Of a DNA stretch of 64,000 nt, positions 54,295-64,000 are shown piece after piece. A program made the position numbers and the translations under genes. This stretch comes from Methanococcoides methylutens. GTDB taxonomy: Archaea; Halobacteriota; Methanosarcinia; Methanosarcinales; Methanosarcinaceae. The stretch spans positions 217,574 through 281,573 of the forward strand of contig NZ_JRHO01000014.1 of assembly GCF_000765475.1 (NCBI RefSeq). Direction: 5' to 3'. The notes under the pieces were generated by a model. It was not told the origin of the DNA. It saw only the letters and a list, made by a program, of their open reading frames with translations, and did no database searches. The first letter of the stretch is position 1; each line of letters begins with the position of its first letter.

Positions 54295-56631
54295 TTACTG
54301 GAAATCACTGAATGTTTTCTGGTCTTTGTCCAGTAATGTATCTAGAGTATTTGAATTTATAGGTGTGCTCTTATCCACCTGTTTCCTGACACGAACACCG
54401 ATGTTTGAAAGGATATTTGCAGCCACATTAGGCCCAACAAGCTTCGATAATATTGAATAATCCGCCTTTTTAAGTTCTGCAAGTGAAACAAATCCGGCTT
54501 TGTGGAGCTTACGTGCACGCACACGTCCAACTCCCCTGATACCAACAAGCTCCATGAGCTCCGGACTGGCACCGTAATGTATCCGCTTCTCAAGTCCGCG
54601 TGCATATCCCAAATACTTCACGCCGATAAGTTCCGCTAGTTTCGTGGTCGCATGCATCAGCCACTCTGCAGTATCCGCAAGAGCATGAATGTCACCTTCA
54701 CCCACATTGAAGTGTTGTGTTATGTCGTCTGCAGGAACCTCGGTGATCCACTCTTCAAGAAGCATGGCGGTCTTTACCTCACTCATGAACCATTCGTGAT
54801 TAGCCTTCACCTCAGCCATGAGCCACTCATAATCAGCATCATCTAATTCATCAAGAAGATTATGGAAATCGTCATGAATCTTAGGGGGAGAATCAGAAAC
54901 CTTATGGAATGCATCTGCAAGCTTATGAAATATAGAGTGAATGTTATAGAACTCATCATTATGGCTCATGATATATTCAGTAACTATTGTATAGTCAGCA
55001 TTACGAAGATATAACTGCCTCATGTCAGGCGTACTGCATATCAAATGTAGAAGCGTAAGATCAGTAACATTGACAGCCTTTTTCAGCCCGTCCACGATCT
55101 TTGCCCCTGACATCGGATCAATATAAAGCATCGAGATAAGCTTCCCGAGCTGGGTCGAGCTTAAAGAGATCGAATCCGGCGTTTCATTCTTCACGATCAT
55201 GTCATTGTCAGCCAGGAAATCGATACAATCGTCAATAACATCCTCAAGGCTCCAGGTATCCTGCTGGAATGCAAAGAACGTCGCACCCATGAATTCCATG
55301 AGCTCTGCCCGATCAGATGCAAATCCGTTCACAATGGTGGAAAGAACGTGTGTCCTCAGAGCATTTTCAGTACCAAGCTTCGACCATATATCCTCTGCAT
55401 CAGCTTCCACATAGTTTTCCAGCAACTGCTCGAATTCCGCATACTCCTTAGCAAGCAGCACGGATTCCCCATAAGGATCGAGATGGGGACGTCCCGCCCT
55501 TCCGGCCATCTGCTTATATTCAAGCACAGGGATCGGTTTCATCCCGAAATTTGAATCGAACCTGCGATAGTTCCTGATGACCACCCTTCTGGCAGGAAGG
55601 TTCAGGCCAGCCGCCAGTGTCGGAGTGCTCGAGATTACCTTGATAAGGTTCTGCCTGAAACCGTCTTCCACAATCTTCCTATGGGATGAGTTAAGCCCCG
55701 CATGATGGAAAGCCACACCCTTCCTTATACAATTCGCAAGCACCTTTGCAGTATCTGTCTCACCGGTAGATTCCACTTCATCCGCCATTTGTGCCAGTTT
55801 CCCGCGAACATCAGAATCAAGCAATTTCACAACCTTGTTCGAGGAAGATTTTGCAAACCCCGTACAATTTCGGCGGCTGCTCTCAAAAACAAGGCATTGC
55901 CCGCCTTCAATGATGGTATCAAGCACAAGATTTGTGGCATTATCCTTGTCCCGCCGTTCAATCTTTTTCTGTTTTCCTAAGAAATTGATGGCCTCTCCAA
56001 AGAAAACGCCTTCATGCAGATCTGTGGGTCTCCATTCGCTCAGGACAAGAGCTGCATCAAGCCAGTCTGCCATCTCCCGGGCATTGCCAACAGTGGCCGA
56101 CAGCGCGATTATCTGGCAATCCGGATTCAGACGCATGAGTTTTGTTATGGTGACCTCAAGGGTCGGCCCCCTGTTCTTAGAATCCAGCAGGTGGACCTCA
56201 TCAACAACGATAGTTGTGATCTCTTCCATCCATGAGGTCCCATTGCGGAGAAGAGAATCGGTCTTTTCAGAAGTTGCCACTATGATGTCATTTACGCCAA
56301 GCCATTCATCCCTTGATTCAAAATCGCCTGTGGATATGCCAACCTTGATACCAAAAGGTGCAAGCTCCCTGAAACGATCGAACTTCTCAGAAGCAAGAGC
56401 CCTAAGCGGAACTATGTATAGTGCTTTCCCACCATTACGGATCGCCTTGAGCATTGCAAGCTCTGCCAGAAGCGTCTTTCCTGAAGCAGTTGGTATTGCA
56501 GCAAGAAGGTTCTTCCTTTCAAGAAGACCATTATCGACAGCCTCAGCCTGTGGAGGGTAAAGCTCCTTGATACCGGAATCTTCGTAGAAACGGATTATAT
56601 CATCGGGAATGTCAAGCTCTCTTATCAGCAT
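54295..56631 (-). CDS. hel308: Hel308-type Ski2-family DNA helicase
   Basis: 778 residues. Unwinds lagging-strand forks in archaea. Walker [22 protein letters not shown] (motif II), [43 protein letters not shown] (motif VI). C-terminal winged-helix/ratchet region, and a helix-hairpin-helix near the end ([18 protein letters not shown]). Slightly longer than usual; an insertion with repeated HDDFHN-like segments lies near residues ~575-625. Confidence 0.92.
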   Translation of the reverse strand: MLIRELDIPDDIIRFYEDSGIKELYPPQAEAVDNGLLERKNLLAAIPTASGKTLLAELAMLKAIRNGGKALYIVPLRALASEKFDRFRELAPFGIKVGISTGDFESRDEWLGVNDIIVATSEKTDSLLRNGTSWMEEITTIVVDEVHLLDSKNRGPTLEVTITKLMRLNPDCQIIALSATVGNAREMADWLDAALVLSEWRPTDLHEGVFFGEAINFLGKQKKIERRDKDNATNLVLDTIIEGGQCLVFESSRRNCTGFAKSSSNKVVKLLDSDVRGKLAQMADEVESTGETDTAKVLANCIRKGVAFHHAGLNSSHRKIVEDGFRQNLIKVISSTPTLAAGLNLPARRVVIRNYRRFDSNFGMKPIPVLEYKQMAGRAGRPHLDPYGESVLLAKEYAEFEQLLENYVEADAEDIWSKLGTENALRTHVLSTIVNGFASDRAELMEFMGATFFAFQQDTWSLEDVIDDCIDFLADNDMIVKNETPDSISLSSTQLGKLISMLYIDPMSGAKIVDGLKKAVNVTDLTLLHLICSTPDMRQLYLRNADYTIVTEYIMSHNDEFYNIHSIFHKLADAFHKVSDSPPKIHDDFHNLLDELDDADYEWLMAEVKANHEWFMSEVKTAMLLEEWITEVPADDITQHFNVGEGDIHALADTAEWLMHATTKLAELIGVKYLGYARGLEKRIHYGASPELMELVGIRGVGRVRARKLHKAGFVSLAELKKADYSILSKLVGPNVAANILSNIGVRVRKQVDKSTPINSNTLDTLLDKDQKTFSDFQ

Positions 56632-56746
56632 GGGAATTTCACATCACTTTACAGCGATTGCTCCAGTATCGTATAAGTAATTTCTTAAAACCGGAAAATT
56701 AGTCCCACCACAAAAGATTAAATTACCAGGGACCTTTCACTATCTG

Positions 56747-57358
56747 ATGGACGTCGAAGAGATCATTTCCCGCCTTAAGAAATTGTATCCGAAAGGTTAT
56801 TTTCACATTAACAGAGACCCTTACTACCTTCTTATTTCCACAGTATTGTCCCAGCGAACCCGGGATGAAGTAACGATCCCGACAACCCAGAAACTCTTTT
56901 CTGTTTTCGACACTCCTCAGAAAATGGCAAGTGCCGACGTAGATGAAATTCGGGAACTGATAAGGGAAGTAGGATTCTATAACGTCAAGGCACAGCGTCT
57001 GATAGAGATCTCACGTGTGCTTCTGGATGAATACGACGGCATCGTTCCGGATGATATCGATGAGCTTGTTAAGCTCCCGGGAGTTGGCAGGAAAACAGCT
57101 AATTGTGTCCTTACCTATGCTTTTGATAAAGATGCCATTGCTGTGGATACCCATGTACATCGCATATCCAACAGGATGGGACTCGTTGAAACAGATACTC
57201 CGGAGGAAACGGAGATCGAGCTTGAAAAAGTGGTCGATAAGGAAATGTGGAAGGATATCAACGGGCTGATGGTACTATTCGGAAAGAGCATCTGTCGGCC
57301 AGTATCGCCAAAGTGTGATGTATGCATTATGAATGATATTTGCCCGAAGCTGATCTGA
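56747..57358 (+). CDS. nth: Endonuclease III
   Basis: 203 residues. DNA glycosylase/AP lyase for oxidised pyrimidines. HhH motif [13 protein letters not shown] with catalytic Lys, VDTHVHRI with catalytic Asp, and a C-terminal [4Fe-4S] [17 protein letters not shown]. Divergent from hel308. Confidence 0.94.
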   Translation: MDVEEIISRLKKLYPKGYFHINRDPYYLLISTVLSQRTRDEVTIPTTQKLFSVFDTPQKMASADVDEIRELIREVGFYNVKAQRLIEISRVLLDEYDGIVPDDIDELVKLPGVGRKTANCVLTYAFDKDAIAVDTHVHRISNRMGLVETDTPEETEIELEKVVDKEMWKDINGLMVLFGKSICRPVSPKCDVCIMNDICPKLI

Positions 57359-57390
57359 AGACCAGCAATTGGATCAGGTGACAATAGTGT

Positions 57391-57912
57391 TCATTCAAAT
57401 GTAACAGGTTCACCATCTATGAGAAGCTGTTTTATAACGGGTGAACAGCCCGGACCAACTGAAACTATTACTGATGCGTTTTCCATCTGCATCTGTATCG
57501 GGATACCTTCACCTTCAGGTACAAAGTAGCTTTCAATACCCCATCTAACGTGAAGCGTATCGTCGTAATTACCCGTAACCACTCCCTTCATGCATACTTT
57601 CTTATCACTAATATCAGGTCTTGTATGACTTATCGAATCTATCATCCAGTAATTTTCTTTTTCAGAAAGCGTGGCGTATACTGACTCGCCAAACAGAAAA
57701 TCACGATCATAAGGAGTTTTGTCAAGGTCTATTGTGGAGATTTCATAGTTCAGGTTAACATAGTCTCCCCGGAACACATCCCTTGGGTCCACAGGTTCGG
57801 TTTTCAGTAAAATATCATCACCAAAGCTCAATGCAACCATCTTTGGCAGGAATATCAATGTAATTATGATCAGAGAATAGACCATAAGCATAAGAAATCT
57901 CTTTGAGTTCAT
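57391..57912 (-). CDS. GDYXXLXY family membrane protein
   Basis: 173 residues. N-terminal transmembrane segment (~8-28) and the signature FRGDYVNLNYEI (GDYxxLxY). Starts within the stop of the DUF2157 gene (ATGA). The pair commonly occur together; role unknown. Confidence 0.85.
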   Translation of the reverse strand: MNSKRFLMLMVYSLIIITLIFLPKMVALSFGDDILLKTEPVDPRDVFRGDYVNLNYEISTIDLDKTPYDRDFLFGESVYATLSEKENYWMIDSISHTRPDISDKKVCMKGVVTGNYDDTLHVRWGIESYFVPEGEGIPIQMQMENASVIVSVGPGCSPVIKQLLIDGEPVTFE

Positions 57913-59195
57913 GCAACAGGACCTCCTCTGATCTCGTTTATGATCGAACGCCTCTTATTTTCCAGATACCATCCAAGTGTGATCAATATCAGACCCCCGG
58001 CAATGAAAGCAAGAGACCTTGGCAATAGTTCGTAAAGCGTTGTAAAATACAGATGCAGCACACCCAGCACAAAGAAGAACATACCGATATTGACGAACGG
58101 TACTGTAGCTTTATAATATCCGATCAGGATGCTGCCGACGGATAGTATAAAGAATATCAGGTTGAACAATATGAATAATAATGTAGCTATTGTCGGGTCT
58201 ATTCGAGTGTAGGTATGACCATATTCTGTGACCGATGTTGTCAATGAATTTATGAAGAAGGTTAGCAGCCATGCACCTATCCACCCTGAAAATGCCAGTG
58301 CAAGTACGATGAGCTCGTATTTTGTATTCTTGACCTTTCGGTACATTGAAATGTTCGATATCAAAAAGATAACTGATGTTACTGCAAATAACAGGAAGAA
58401 CAACTGGACCTGCCAGTTTACCGGCGTGAGCCGTGTCAGGATGTCCCTGTATGGTGTTTCTAAACTAAAATAGAAGTATGAGATCAGGATGAAGAACAGA
58501 CCAAAGCCCTGATGGATGATCCTGAAATGAGCATATTTTTCAAATTTCAGATGCAATTGCCCAAGACCATAGAGATTGATACCTAATAGCAGGTATAACA
58601 TGAATATCTCGAAGCTGCTCAGTGCCAGATACCTGGCCTGTGAGATATAGAACGTTGTCCAGAGAGCAAATGTGACTATATTCAAAGATATAATAATTGA
58701 AGACCTGAAAGCATAACCGAACGGAAGTATTGCCAGGAACCACACCAGTAAAAGCCAGTGCTCATTGGCATTCACATTGAATATCTGGGCAGTCAGGAAT
58801 ATGGTTGCACCAACGAACAACGAAGCAAGGAAAAGCAATGCTTCACCCATTGCAGGATGTGTTCTCCTGTTAAATTTCAATTCCCATCCAATGAAGTAAG
58901 TTCCATACGTTGTACCAAGCAGAAGCACCATTTTTACAATGGTAGGAATCTTTTGCCAGTTCGATGCAACAAATAGTATTCCGCCGATGCCGATCAGGAA
59001 GGCACCCAATATTGAAAGTACTGTGACAAGTTGTGATGCATCTTTTTTATTGCTGAGGTTTTTATTGCTGGAAGGTGCCTCAGTAAGTCCGTATCTTGAT
59101 AGGATCAGCTTTGCCTGATGATCGTCAATTATTCCTTCCCTGTTCCAGTCCTCAACCTCTTGCTGAAGCCACATTTTATGCTCATGTTCCCCCAT
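57909..59195 (-). CDS. DUF2157 multi-pass membrane protein
   Basis: 428 residues. A cytoplasmic N-terminus (VEDWNREGIIDDHQAKLILSRYG, the DUF2157 start) is followed by about 11 transmembrane helices. Partner of the GDYXXLXY gene. No ribosome site, so perhaps leaderless. Function unknown. Confidence 0.85.
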   Translation of the reverse strand: MGEHEHKMWLQQEVEDWNREGIIDDHQAKLILSRYGLTEAPSSNKNLSNKKDASQLVTVLSILGAFLIGIGGILFVASNWQKIPTIVKMVLLLGTTYGTYFIGWELKFNRRTHPAMGEALLFLASLFVGATIFLTAQIFNVNANEHWLLLVWFLAILPFGYAFRSSIIISLNIVTFALWTTFYISQARYLALSSFEIFMLYLLLGINLYGLGQLHLKFEKYAHFRIIHQGFGLFFILISYFYFSLETPYRDILTRLTPVNWQVQLFFLLFAVTSVIFLISNISMYRKVKNTKYELIVLALAFSGWIGAWLLTFFINSLTTSVTEYGHTYTRIDPTIATLLFILFNLIFFILSVGSILIGYYKATVPFVNIGMFFFVLGVLHLYFTTLYELLPRSLAFIAGGLILITLGWYLENKRRSIINEIRGGPVA

Positions 59196-59361
59196 TGCAA
59201 TACTATTAAAGAATTTATGGATATTTAATGTTTTTGTTACGATGTTGTAATAAGAACTTCTTTTTGAAACTTTGAGTGAGATATTATGACAAAATGATCA
59301 AATCGTACAAAAGAAAACAAACTATCTTTTGAAAGGGGTTAGAAATATCAATTTTGGTATG

Positions 59362-59394
59362 TAAAAAAAGAAATGATTGGCCCATATCAGGCCA
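59362..59394 (-). terminator. Terminator after the collagen-like gene
   Basis: Minus-strand TGGCC and GGCCA (59390-59394 and 59378-59382) form a stem, followed by a T run (A run at 59363-59369 on plus). Confidence 0.5.
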
Positions 59395-59406
59395 TCATGC
59401 TTATTT

Positions 59407-60519
59407 TCAGGTATTTATGGTATGGTTATGACTTGGGATCTGACGAACCGTTAAGGTCACAGTCTCAACTCCACCTTTTTGACCCAAGATTATTGGCGTA
59501 AGTCCAGGCCCAGGTTCCGGTCCTGCATGTACTGGAGCACGTCCTCGCATATCTGGGAGTGCGAAAGTGGTCCGTCCATCGCCGCCATAGGTTGTACCAA
59601 GGATGACATATAATAGCGGATAGTCACTAACCTGCAAAAGTCGTCCATCACAGTAAGCCCAGCCATCCGGCTCATAATTTCCTGCAAACATTCGAATTTC
59701 ACCAACATATGGCCCTGGACCTGAACCACCATTAAGATCACCACGTGGAGGAAAATCCCCATTACCGCAAATAATATAGTTTACGCCCAGATAAGGATCC
59801 CTATTTTCATGAGACTCACCTTCGCCTGCCAAGCCTGTTGATTCTGGAACCTCACCGGGGTCACCCTGGAGACCTTGGGGGCCTTGGGGGCCAACATCGC
59901 CTTGATCACCCTGAAGACCCTGGGGTCCTTGAGGACCCTGAGGACCGACAGGACCAGTTTCACCTTGATCACCCTGAAGGCCTTGAGGACCCTGAGGACC
60001 GACAGGACCAGCTTCACCTTGATCACCCTGAAGGCCTTGAGGACCCTGAGAACCGACAGGACCAGTTTCGCCTTGATCACCCTGGGAACCTTGAGGACCA
60101 GTCTCACCCTGCGGACCCGTTGAACCTACTGCACCTGTTGCACCAGTTGGACCAGGTTCACCCTGAAGACCCTGCTCACCTTGAGGACCAATCGCACCCT
60201 GTGACCCCGTTGGACCAACATCGCCTTGTGGACCCGTTGGACCTCGTGAACCCCGCGAGCCTTGTTCGCCCTGAAGACCGACCTCACCTTGAGGACCTGC
60301 TGGACCAGTATCACCCTGAGGACCAGGAATTTGTTCACCACTGCCACTTGGCCCTCTTAAGTTATCTAAACCACCAAATAATGCACCCCACATGTCAAAG
60401 AATGTGCGGCCTTGAGTTCCATTATTCTGTTGATCGCCATTGTCCACAGCTGATGCCGGGATCGCTATCATTGCAATAGCAAGAATAATGGAAACTATGA
60501 GTACTACTTTTTTCACCAT
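59407..60519 (-). CDS. Exported collagen-like protein with phage tail-collar domain
   Basis: 370 residues from ATG 60519. Signal peptide ([20 protein letters not shown]). A Gly-x-y collagen-like region spans ~60-225 with an 18-residue, 54-bp unit repeated ([18 protein letters not shown]-like). The C-terminus is a tail-collar domain ([44 protein letters not shown]). That domain stops at SHNHTINT, while relatives usually continue ~50-70 residues, so it may be truncated or a minimal form. Likely a trimeric surface fibre. No promoter seen; single-gene unit. Confidence 0.82.
   Translation of the reverse strand: MVKKVVLIVSIILAIAMIAIPASAVDNGDQQNNGTQGRTFFDMWGALFGGLDNLRGPSGSGEQIPGPQGDTGPAGPQGEVGLQGEQGSRGSRGPTGPQGDVGPTGSQGAIGPQGEQGLQGEPGPTGATGAVGSTGPQGETGPQGSQGDQGETGPVGSQGPQGLQGDQGEAGPVGPQGPQGLQGDQGETGPVGPQGPQGPQGLQGDQGDVGPQGPQGLQGDPGEVPESTGLAGEGESHENRDPYLGVNYIICGNGDFPPRGDLNGGSGPGPYVGEIRMFAGNYEPDGWAYCDGRLLQVSDYPLLYVILGTTYGGDGRTTFALPDMRGRAPVHAGPEPGPGLTPIILGQKGGVETVTLTVRQIPSHNHTINT
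59900..60108 (-). repeat. 54-bp coding repeats of the collagen-like region
   Basis: Near-identical units begin at 59947, 60001 and 60055 (GACAGGACCAG anchor) with exact 54-bp spacing; more diverged GXY repeats flank them. Such units can change number by recombination. Confidence 0.75.
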
Positions 60520-60909
60520 AATTTTACCTATTTGAGTTTTTATAATTACATGAATCTTAGTCATCCACCTAACAAAAGTTGCATGATATGAAATATATAT
60601 TCAAAATGAAATTAATTTCATGTGGCTTAAATAGAGTATTTAACAACATATAAAGGTGATCACAGATAAATTTTATTTTATGGAAGTATAAAATGAATAG
60701 AATAGATAATCAAAAAATAAGAACAATAGGTTCAAAAAGAAGAGTTCTGAACCATAAATGTAAAGAAGAAATTCCCAGTCAATGTTCCTATTAAAACAGC
60801 AAATTACAGCAACAAAAAGCGAGCACATAGTGCTACTAGTATTATAAAAGAAGGAAGTAAAATTAAAAAAGAAAGGAAAGGAACACGGCTGTTAAGCCGC
60901 TTTCCAGAA
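60520..60909. other. Intergenic region collagen-like / trpB2
   Basis: 390 AT-rich bases. Contains the leader of the collagen-like gene and, at 60868-60902, the trpB2 terminator. A 33-codon frame near 60693 lacks a ribosome site and was not called. Confidence 0.4.
60868..60902 (-). terminator. Terminator after trpB2
   Basis: CGGCT (60886-60890) and AGCCG (60895-60899) flank a 4-nt loop; T-rich on the minus strand after it. Confidence 0.6.
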
Positions 60910-62214
60910 TTAATCGTTGCTAAGCTGGCCGCTGAAGTACTTATCGTAAGAGTACATATCGAAGTGACCGTGGCCGCTAAGGCAGAACAGGATGGTCTTC
61001 TCTTCGCCGGTCTGCTTGCACTTGAGAGCCTCATCGATAGCGCATTTGATAGCGTGGGTGGACTCTGGTGCTGGTGGAATACCTTCACTGCGGGCGAACA
61101 TAACGCCTGCTTCGAATACCTCTACCTGATGGTAGCTGGTAGCTTCCATAAGTTTGTCTGCGGTCAACTGGCTGATTATTGGTGAGCAACCGTGATATCT
61201 CAAGCCGCCTGCATGGATGGCAGGTGGGATGAAATCGAATCCCAGTGAATACATCTTAAGGAGTGGGGTCAGTTTTGCCATGTCACCATAGTCATACTGG
61301 AATTTGCCATCACAAAGAGTCGGACAGGCAGAAGGCTCCACAGCAATGATACGTGGATCGTGGGTTCCTTCGATCTTATCCCTCATGTATGGAAGGCTGA
61401 TACCTGCAAGGTTACTTCCTCCACCACAGCATCCGATGACGATATCAGGATATTCCTCGACCTTGTCGAGCTGCTGCTGGGCTTCAAGACCTATGACGGT
61501 CTGGTGTAACATGACATGGTTGAGCACACTGCCAAGAGCATATTTTGTGTTATCGTGCTTCACAGCATCTTCTACAGCTTCTCCGATAGCAATACCAAGA
61601 CTGCCTGTTGTGTCTGGGTATTTTTCAAGCATGTGACGTCCAAACTCAGTGTCAGGACTTGGTGAAGGCACTACCTGTGCACCCCAGAGATTGATCAGGG
61701 ATTTACGGTATGGTTTCTGCTCGAAGCTGGAGCGTACCATATAGACCTTACATTCAATATCAAAATAATTACAGCTAAGTGAAAGTGCACTTCCCCACTG
61801 ACCGGCTCCGGTCTCGGTGGTTATCCTTTCAGTGCCTTCTTTCATATTATAGTAAACCTGTGCCACAGAGGTATTTGGTTTGTGACTGCCTGCAGGACTG
61901 ACACCCTCATATTTGTAGTAGATCTTTGCAGGAGTGTCAAGTAATTTTTCAAGCCTGTGTGCACGGAACAGAGGAGCAGGTCTCCAGAGCTTGTAGATCT
62001 CAAGAACCTCATCAGGGATATCAATATATCTCTCACTGCTCATTTCCTGTTTGATGAGCTCCATCGGGAAAAGAGGAGCTAGGTCCTCTGGATTCAGTGG
62101 CTCATTATTTGCAGGATTAAGTGGAGGAGCCAATGGAGTGGGCATATCCGGAAGGATATTATACCATTTTTTTGGCATCTCGTTTTCATCAAGTAGGATC
62201 TTAGTCTGTTCCAT
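60910..62214 (-). CDS. trpB2: Tryptophan synthase beta-like protein (TrpB2)
   Basis: 434 residues, the longer TrpB2 type, not partnered by trpA here. PLP Lys in [49 protein letters not shown] at the end. Makes tryptophan from indole or phosphoserine. GAGGAATATCT before the ATG. Confidence 0.93.
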   Translation of the reverse strand: MEQTKILLDENEMPKKWYNILPDMPTPLAPPLNPANNEPLNPEDLAPLFPMELIKQEMSSERYIDIPDEVLEIYKLWRPAPLFRAHRLEKLLDTPAKIYYKYEGVSPAGSHKPNTSVAQVYYNMKEGTERITTETGAGQWGSALSLSCNYFDIECKVYMVRSSFEQKPYRKSLINLWGAQVVPSPSPDTEFGRHMLEKYPDTTGSLGIAIGEAVEDAVKHDNTKYALGSVLNHVMLHQTVIGLEAQQQLDKVEEYPDIVIGCCGGGSNLAGISLPYMRDKIEGTHDPRIIAVEPSACPTLCDGKFQYDYGDMAKLTPLLKMYSLGFDFIPPAIHAGGLRYHGCSPIISQLTADKLMEATSYHQVEVFEAGVMFARSEGIPPAPESTHAIKCAIDEALKCKQTGEEKTILFCLSGHGHFDMYSYDKYFSGQLSND

Positions 62215-62504
62215 AGATATTCCTCATATAATGCACAAATAAGTACTATGATGTAGATTTAATTATGATATATAGATGTTGTGTTCTAAAATGAGCAGAC
62301 ATTCCAAGAAACGACTGCATAATAACTAAAAATATCACAGAAAAGATAGCATTAAAGGCATTAGCAGAACAAAAAAATCAGAAAAACTAAATTGTTTATC
62401 TGAAGTTATCTACCTGAAACCGGATAATGATATTGCCATCATGATTTATGATTAGATATTATGGTTATATATTGGTTAGATGTTGTTGAGGATCTAGTTA
62501 GAAA

Positions 62505-63071
62505 TTAGGGTTTACATCCAAGAGATATCCGTTCTTCAGGAGAAAGTGACAGATAAAAATCAATTACCTGAAAATCATTGAATTCATTTTCATGCAATGA
62601 GTCAAAGAACCTGTCAAGAGTTTGGATGGTCTTTTTATCCATTGGTTCCGTCGAAGCAAGTTTTTGTGCCTCTTTTTCCAGACCGATCTTGCTCAGACTT
62701 GAGGTTATGCGTTCGATTGCCTCATTGTCATGTTTAATAAAATCCTTTCTGATCCTGTCAAGGTCGCCATATCCGGGATTAATGCTGAAACCTGAACCAT
62801 TGGAATTGCTAAGTTCCATTTCCCTGCAATCCTTTGCAGTTATGTCAGAATAAAGATTATTATACCTACGGGTCAGATCACTATGCTTTTCAAGATACCA
62901 AGCCCAAAAACCATTGGTATTATTATGGTCAGTCATCTCCTGATAGACTTCTAGCTGCCTGGACTTCGCATTTTCTACGATCCATTCCTTGCGCCATTTA
63001 TTGAACTCCTCTTTAGAATTGGAGTCTAACCTGGCAACATGACCCATTGTAAGACTGTTCGAATTAATCAT
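62505..63071 (-). CDS. Hypothetical helical protein
   Basis: 188 residues, charged and helical, no transmembrane segment. Clear AGGTGG ribosome site. Not recognised. Last ~40 residues (FDSLHENEFNDFQVIDFYLSLSPEERISLG) look structured. Transcribed alone. Confidence 0.6.
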   Translation of the reverse strand: MINSNSLTMGHVARLDSNSKEEFNKWRKEWIVENAKSRQLEVYQEMTDHNNTNGFWAWYLEKHSDLTRRYNNLYSDITAKDCREMELSNSNGSGFSINPGYGDLDRIRKDFIKHDNEAIERITSSLSKIGLEKEAQKLASTEPMDKKTIQTLDRFFDSLHENEFNDFQVIDFYLSLSPEERISLGCKP

Positions 63072-63511
63072 TCAATACCACCTATGTAAACACATGCCCT
63101 GAATTCTCTATAAAGAACACATAGACAAGTGCAATTAATCCTTGAATGACAACAACCAAACCGCTGAATTACGGTTCGTTTCATCCCTCTCTTGTGAACC
63201 CATACCAGAGATATGGCTTCCTTAAAAATATTGGTATTTTAATATTTAAGCTTATCTGCACTTCAGTTAATACTAATCATCATCATTATAGATAGAGGAA
63301 ACTATTTAACCAATTTACAAAAGAGGATAAAACAGAGAAAGAAGTCGTTTGATGCTGATTTACGGAATATGAACCTATAAATATCATCAAATACTATAAT
63401 CAGCGACCAATAACAGGAATTTATTGAACATATTTTTACCGAACTGCGGAAAAATATTCATTCTAAGATCATCTGGCATTAACAATCTACATCATACAAA
63501 AGGGGAATACC
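63072..63511. other. Divergent promoter region before hmgA
   Basis: 440 AT-rich bases between the hypothetical gene and hmgA. An imperfect AT dyad lies around 63226-63250 (AAATATT ... AATATTT). No gene seen. Confidence 0.4.
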
Positions 63512-64000
63512 ATGGCATCAAACACCGAACCCACATTTAACGAAGAGGAATTGATTGAGAAAATCGTATCAGGAGAGATCCCCCTAAGGAAGATCGATGC
63601 ATATACAGACAAGGATACTGCGATCAGGCTGAGGAAATGTGCGATCGAGAAGATGGCAGGTGTCCAGTTCGAACATGTTCAGAACTATACAATTGATGCC
63701 GAATCAGTTACAAAGCGCAATATTGAAAATATGATCGGTGCCATACAGATCCCCCTTGGAGTTGCAGGAGCCATTAAAATAAACGGCGAATATGCTAACG
63801 ATGAGTTCATGCTTCCACTTGCCACCACCGAAGGAGCACTTGTTGCAAGTACCAACCGCGGATGTTCTGCCATTACAGCTTCCGGCGGTGCCACTGTCAG
63901 GATATTCCAGGATCAGATGACACGTGCACCTGTTTTCAAAATGGACAATGTTGCACATGCAAGGAAATTCGTGGACTGGATAAGAAAGCCTGAGACATTT
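63512..64000 (+). CDS. hmgA: HMG-CoA reductase, 5' part
   Basis: Makes mevalonate for archaeal isoprenoid lipids. 163 codons visible before the window edge. ENMIGAIQIPLGVAG, EFMLPLATTEGALVAS and NRGCSAI are class I HMGR hallmarks. Start ATG 63512 after AAAAGGGGAATACC. Truncated by the window; the catalytic His region is missing only for that reason. Confidence 0.95.
   Translation, partial: MASNTEPTFNEEELIEKIVSGEIPLRKIDAYTDKDTAIRLRKCAIEKMAGVQFEHVQNYTIDAESVTKRNIENMIGAIQIPLGVAGAIKINGEYANDEFMLPLATTEGALVASTNRGCSAITASGGATVRIFQDQMTRAPVFKMDNVAHARKFVDWIRKPETF

Noticed and set aside
59838-60479. Plus-strand frame rich in Asp, Pro and His opposite the collagen-like gene
   Set aside because: Mirror image of the GXY repeats; the minus-strand frame has signal peptide and collar domain.
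60693-60794. 33-codon frame
   Set aside because: No ribosome site, no family, AT-rich region.

Overview
The window comes from a methanogenic archaeon of the order Methanosarcinales, probably a Methanococcoides- or Methanolobus-like member of the Methanosarcinaceae. The evidence is archaeal lipid genes (carS, an hmgA start), indolepyruvate:ferredoxin oxidoreductase, an iron-sulfur flavoprotein, alternative (siroheme-route) heme genes beside cytochrome c maturation genes, Hel308, a DUF1699-like protein, archaeal TATA boxes and GGAGGTGAT-type ribosome sites. It is chromosomal: mostly housekeeping and redox genes, with small AT-rich accessory patches.

Layout. 1-1.5 kb: split cytochrome c heme lyase (ccmF2 then ccmF1, minus strand, cut by the window edge). 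1.7-9.1 kb: rubrerythrin, carS-pyrE, hcp-cupin, purD, argF and a candidate structured RNA. 9.2-13.2 kb: small proteins, tRNA-Leu, an acetyltransferase, a J-domain protein, first copy of a ~250-bp repeat, phasin-like protein, iron-sulfur flavoprotein. 13.3-23.6 kb: the most accessory part, with a large coiled-coil membrane protein, an Fe-S reductase gene with an in-frame TAG, two exported proteins bracketed by short repeat arrays, a sensor kinase, the second ~250-bp repeat and a run of small overlapping genes. 23.7-33.4 kb: DUF134 regulator, radical SAM protein, gamma-carbonic-anhydrase-like protein, Fe-S reductase paralogue, membrane-tethered regulators, a fetAB-type transporter. 33.4-37.5 kb: FAD/HdrD-type oxidoreductase, a membrane polyferredoxin and a regulator. 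37.9-45 kb: pentapeptide-repeat gene, iorAB, ogg and an AT-rich stretch with a pseudogene. 45-64 kb: flavodoxin, ferredoxin, cca, ferritin, ahbC-like/hemD/cobA, hisD, hel308, nth, a DUF2157/GDYXXLXY pair, a collagen-like exported protein, trpB2, and the start of hmgA.

Central observation. Four reading frames (ccmF2, a QueG-like Fe-S protein, a small duplicated protein, a pentapeptide-repeat protein) continue in frame across TAG codons, five TAGs in all. TAG ends only one of roughly 60 complete genes here (tfoX), and there a TGA follows three codons later. In two of the interrupted proteins an internal repeat shows which residue the TAG replaces, and both times that residue is lysine. This fits an organism that reads UAG as pyrrolysine, or reads through it, in genes other than the methylamine methyltransferases. 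The pyl genes are not in the window, so this is inference.

Functional links. Many genes serve electron transfer and oxidant or nitrosative defence (rubrerythrin, hcp, ISF, two flavodoxin-fold proteins, ferredoxin, ferritin, HdrD-like complex). The siroheme/heme genes and ccmF together imply c-type cytochromes. Regulation is suggested by a perfect palindrome at the DUF134 gene, a long dyad before the ferredoxin gene, and a candidate sRNA with repeated anti-Shine-Dalgarno-like ACCTC(C) motifs.
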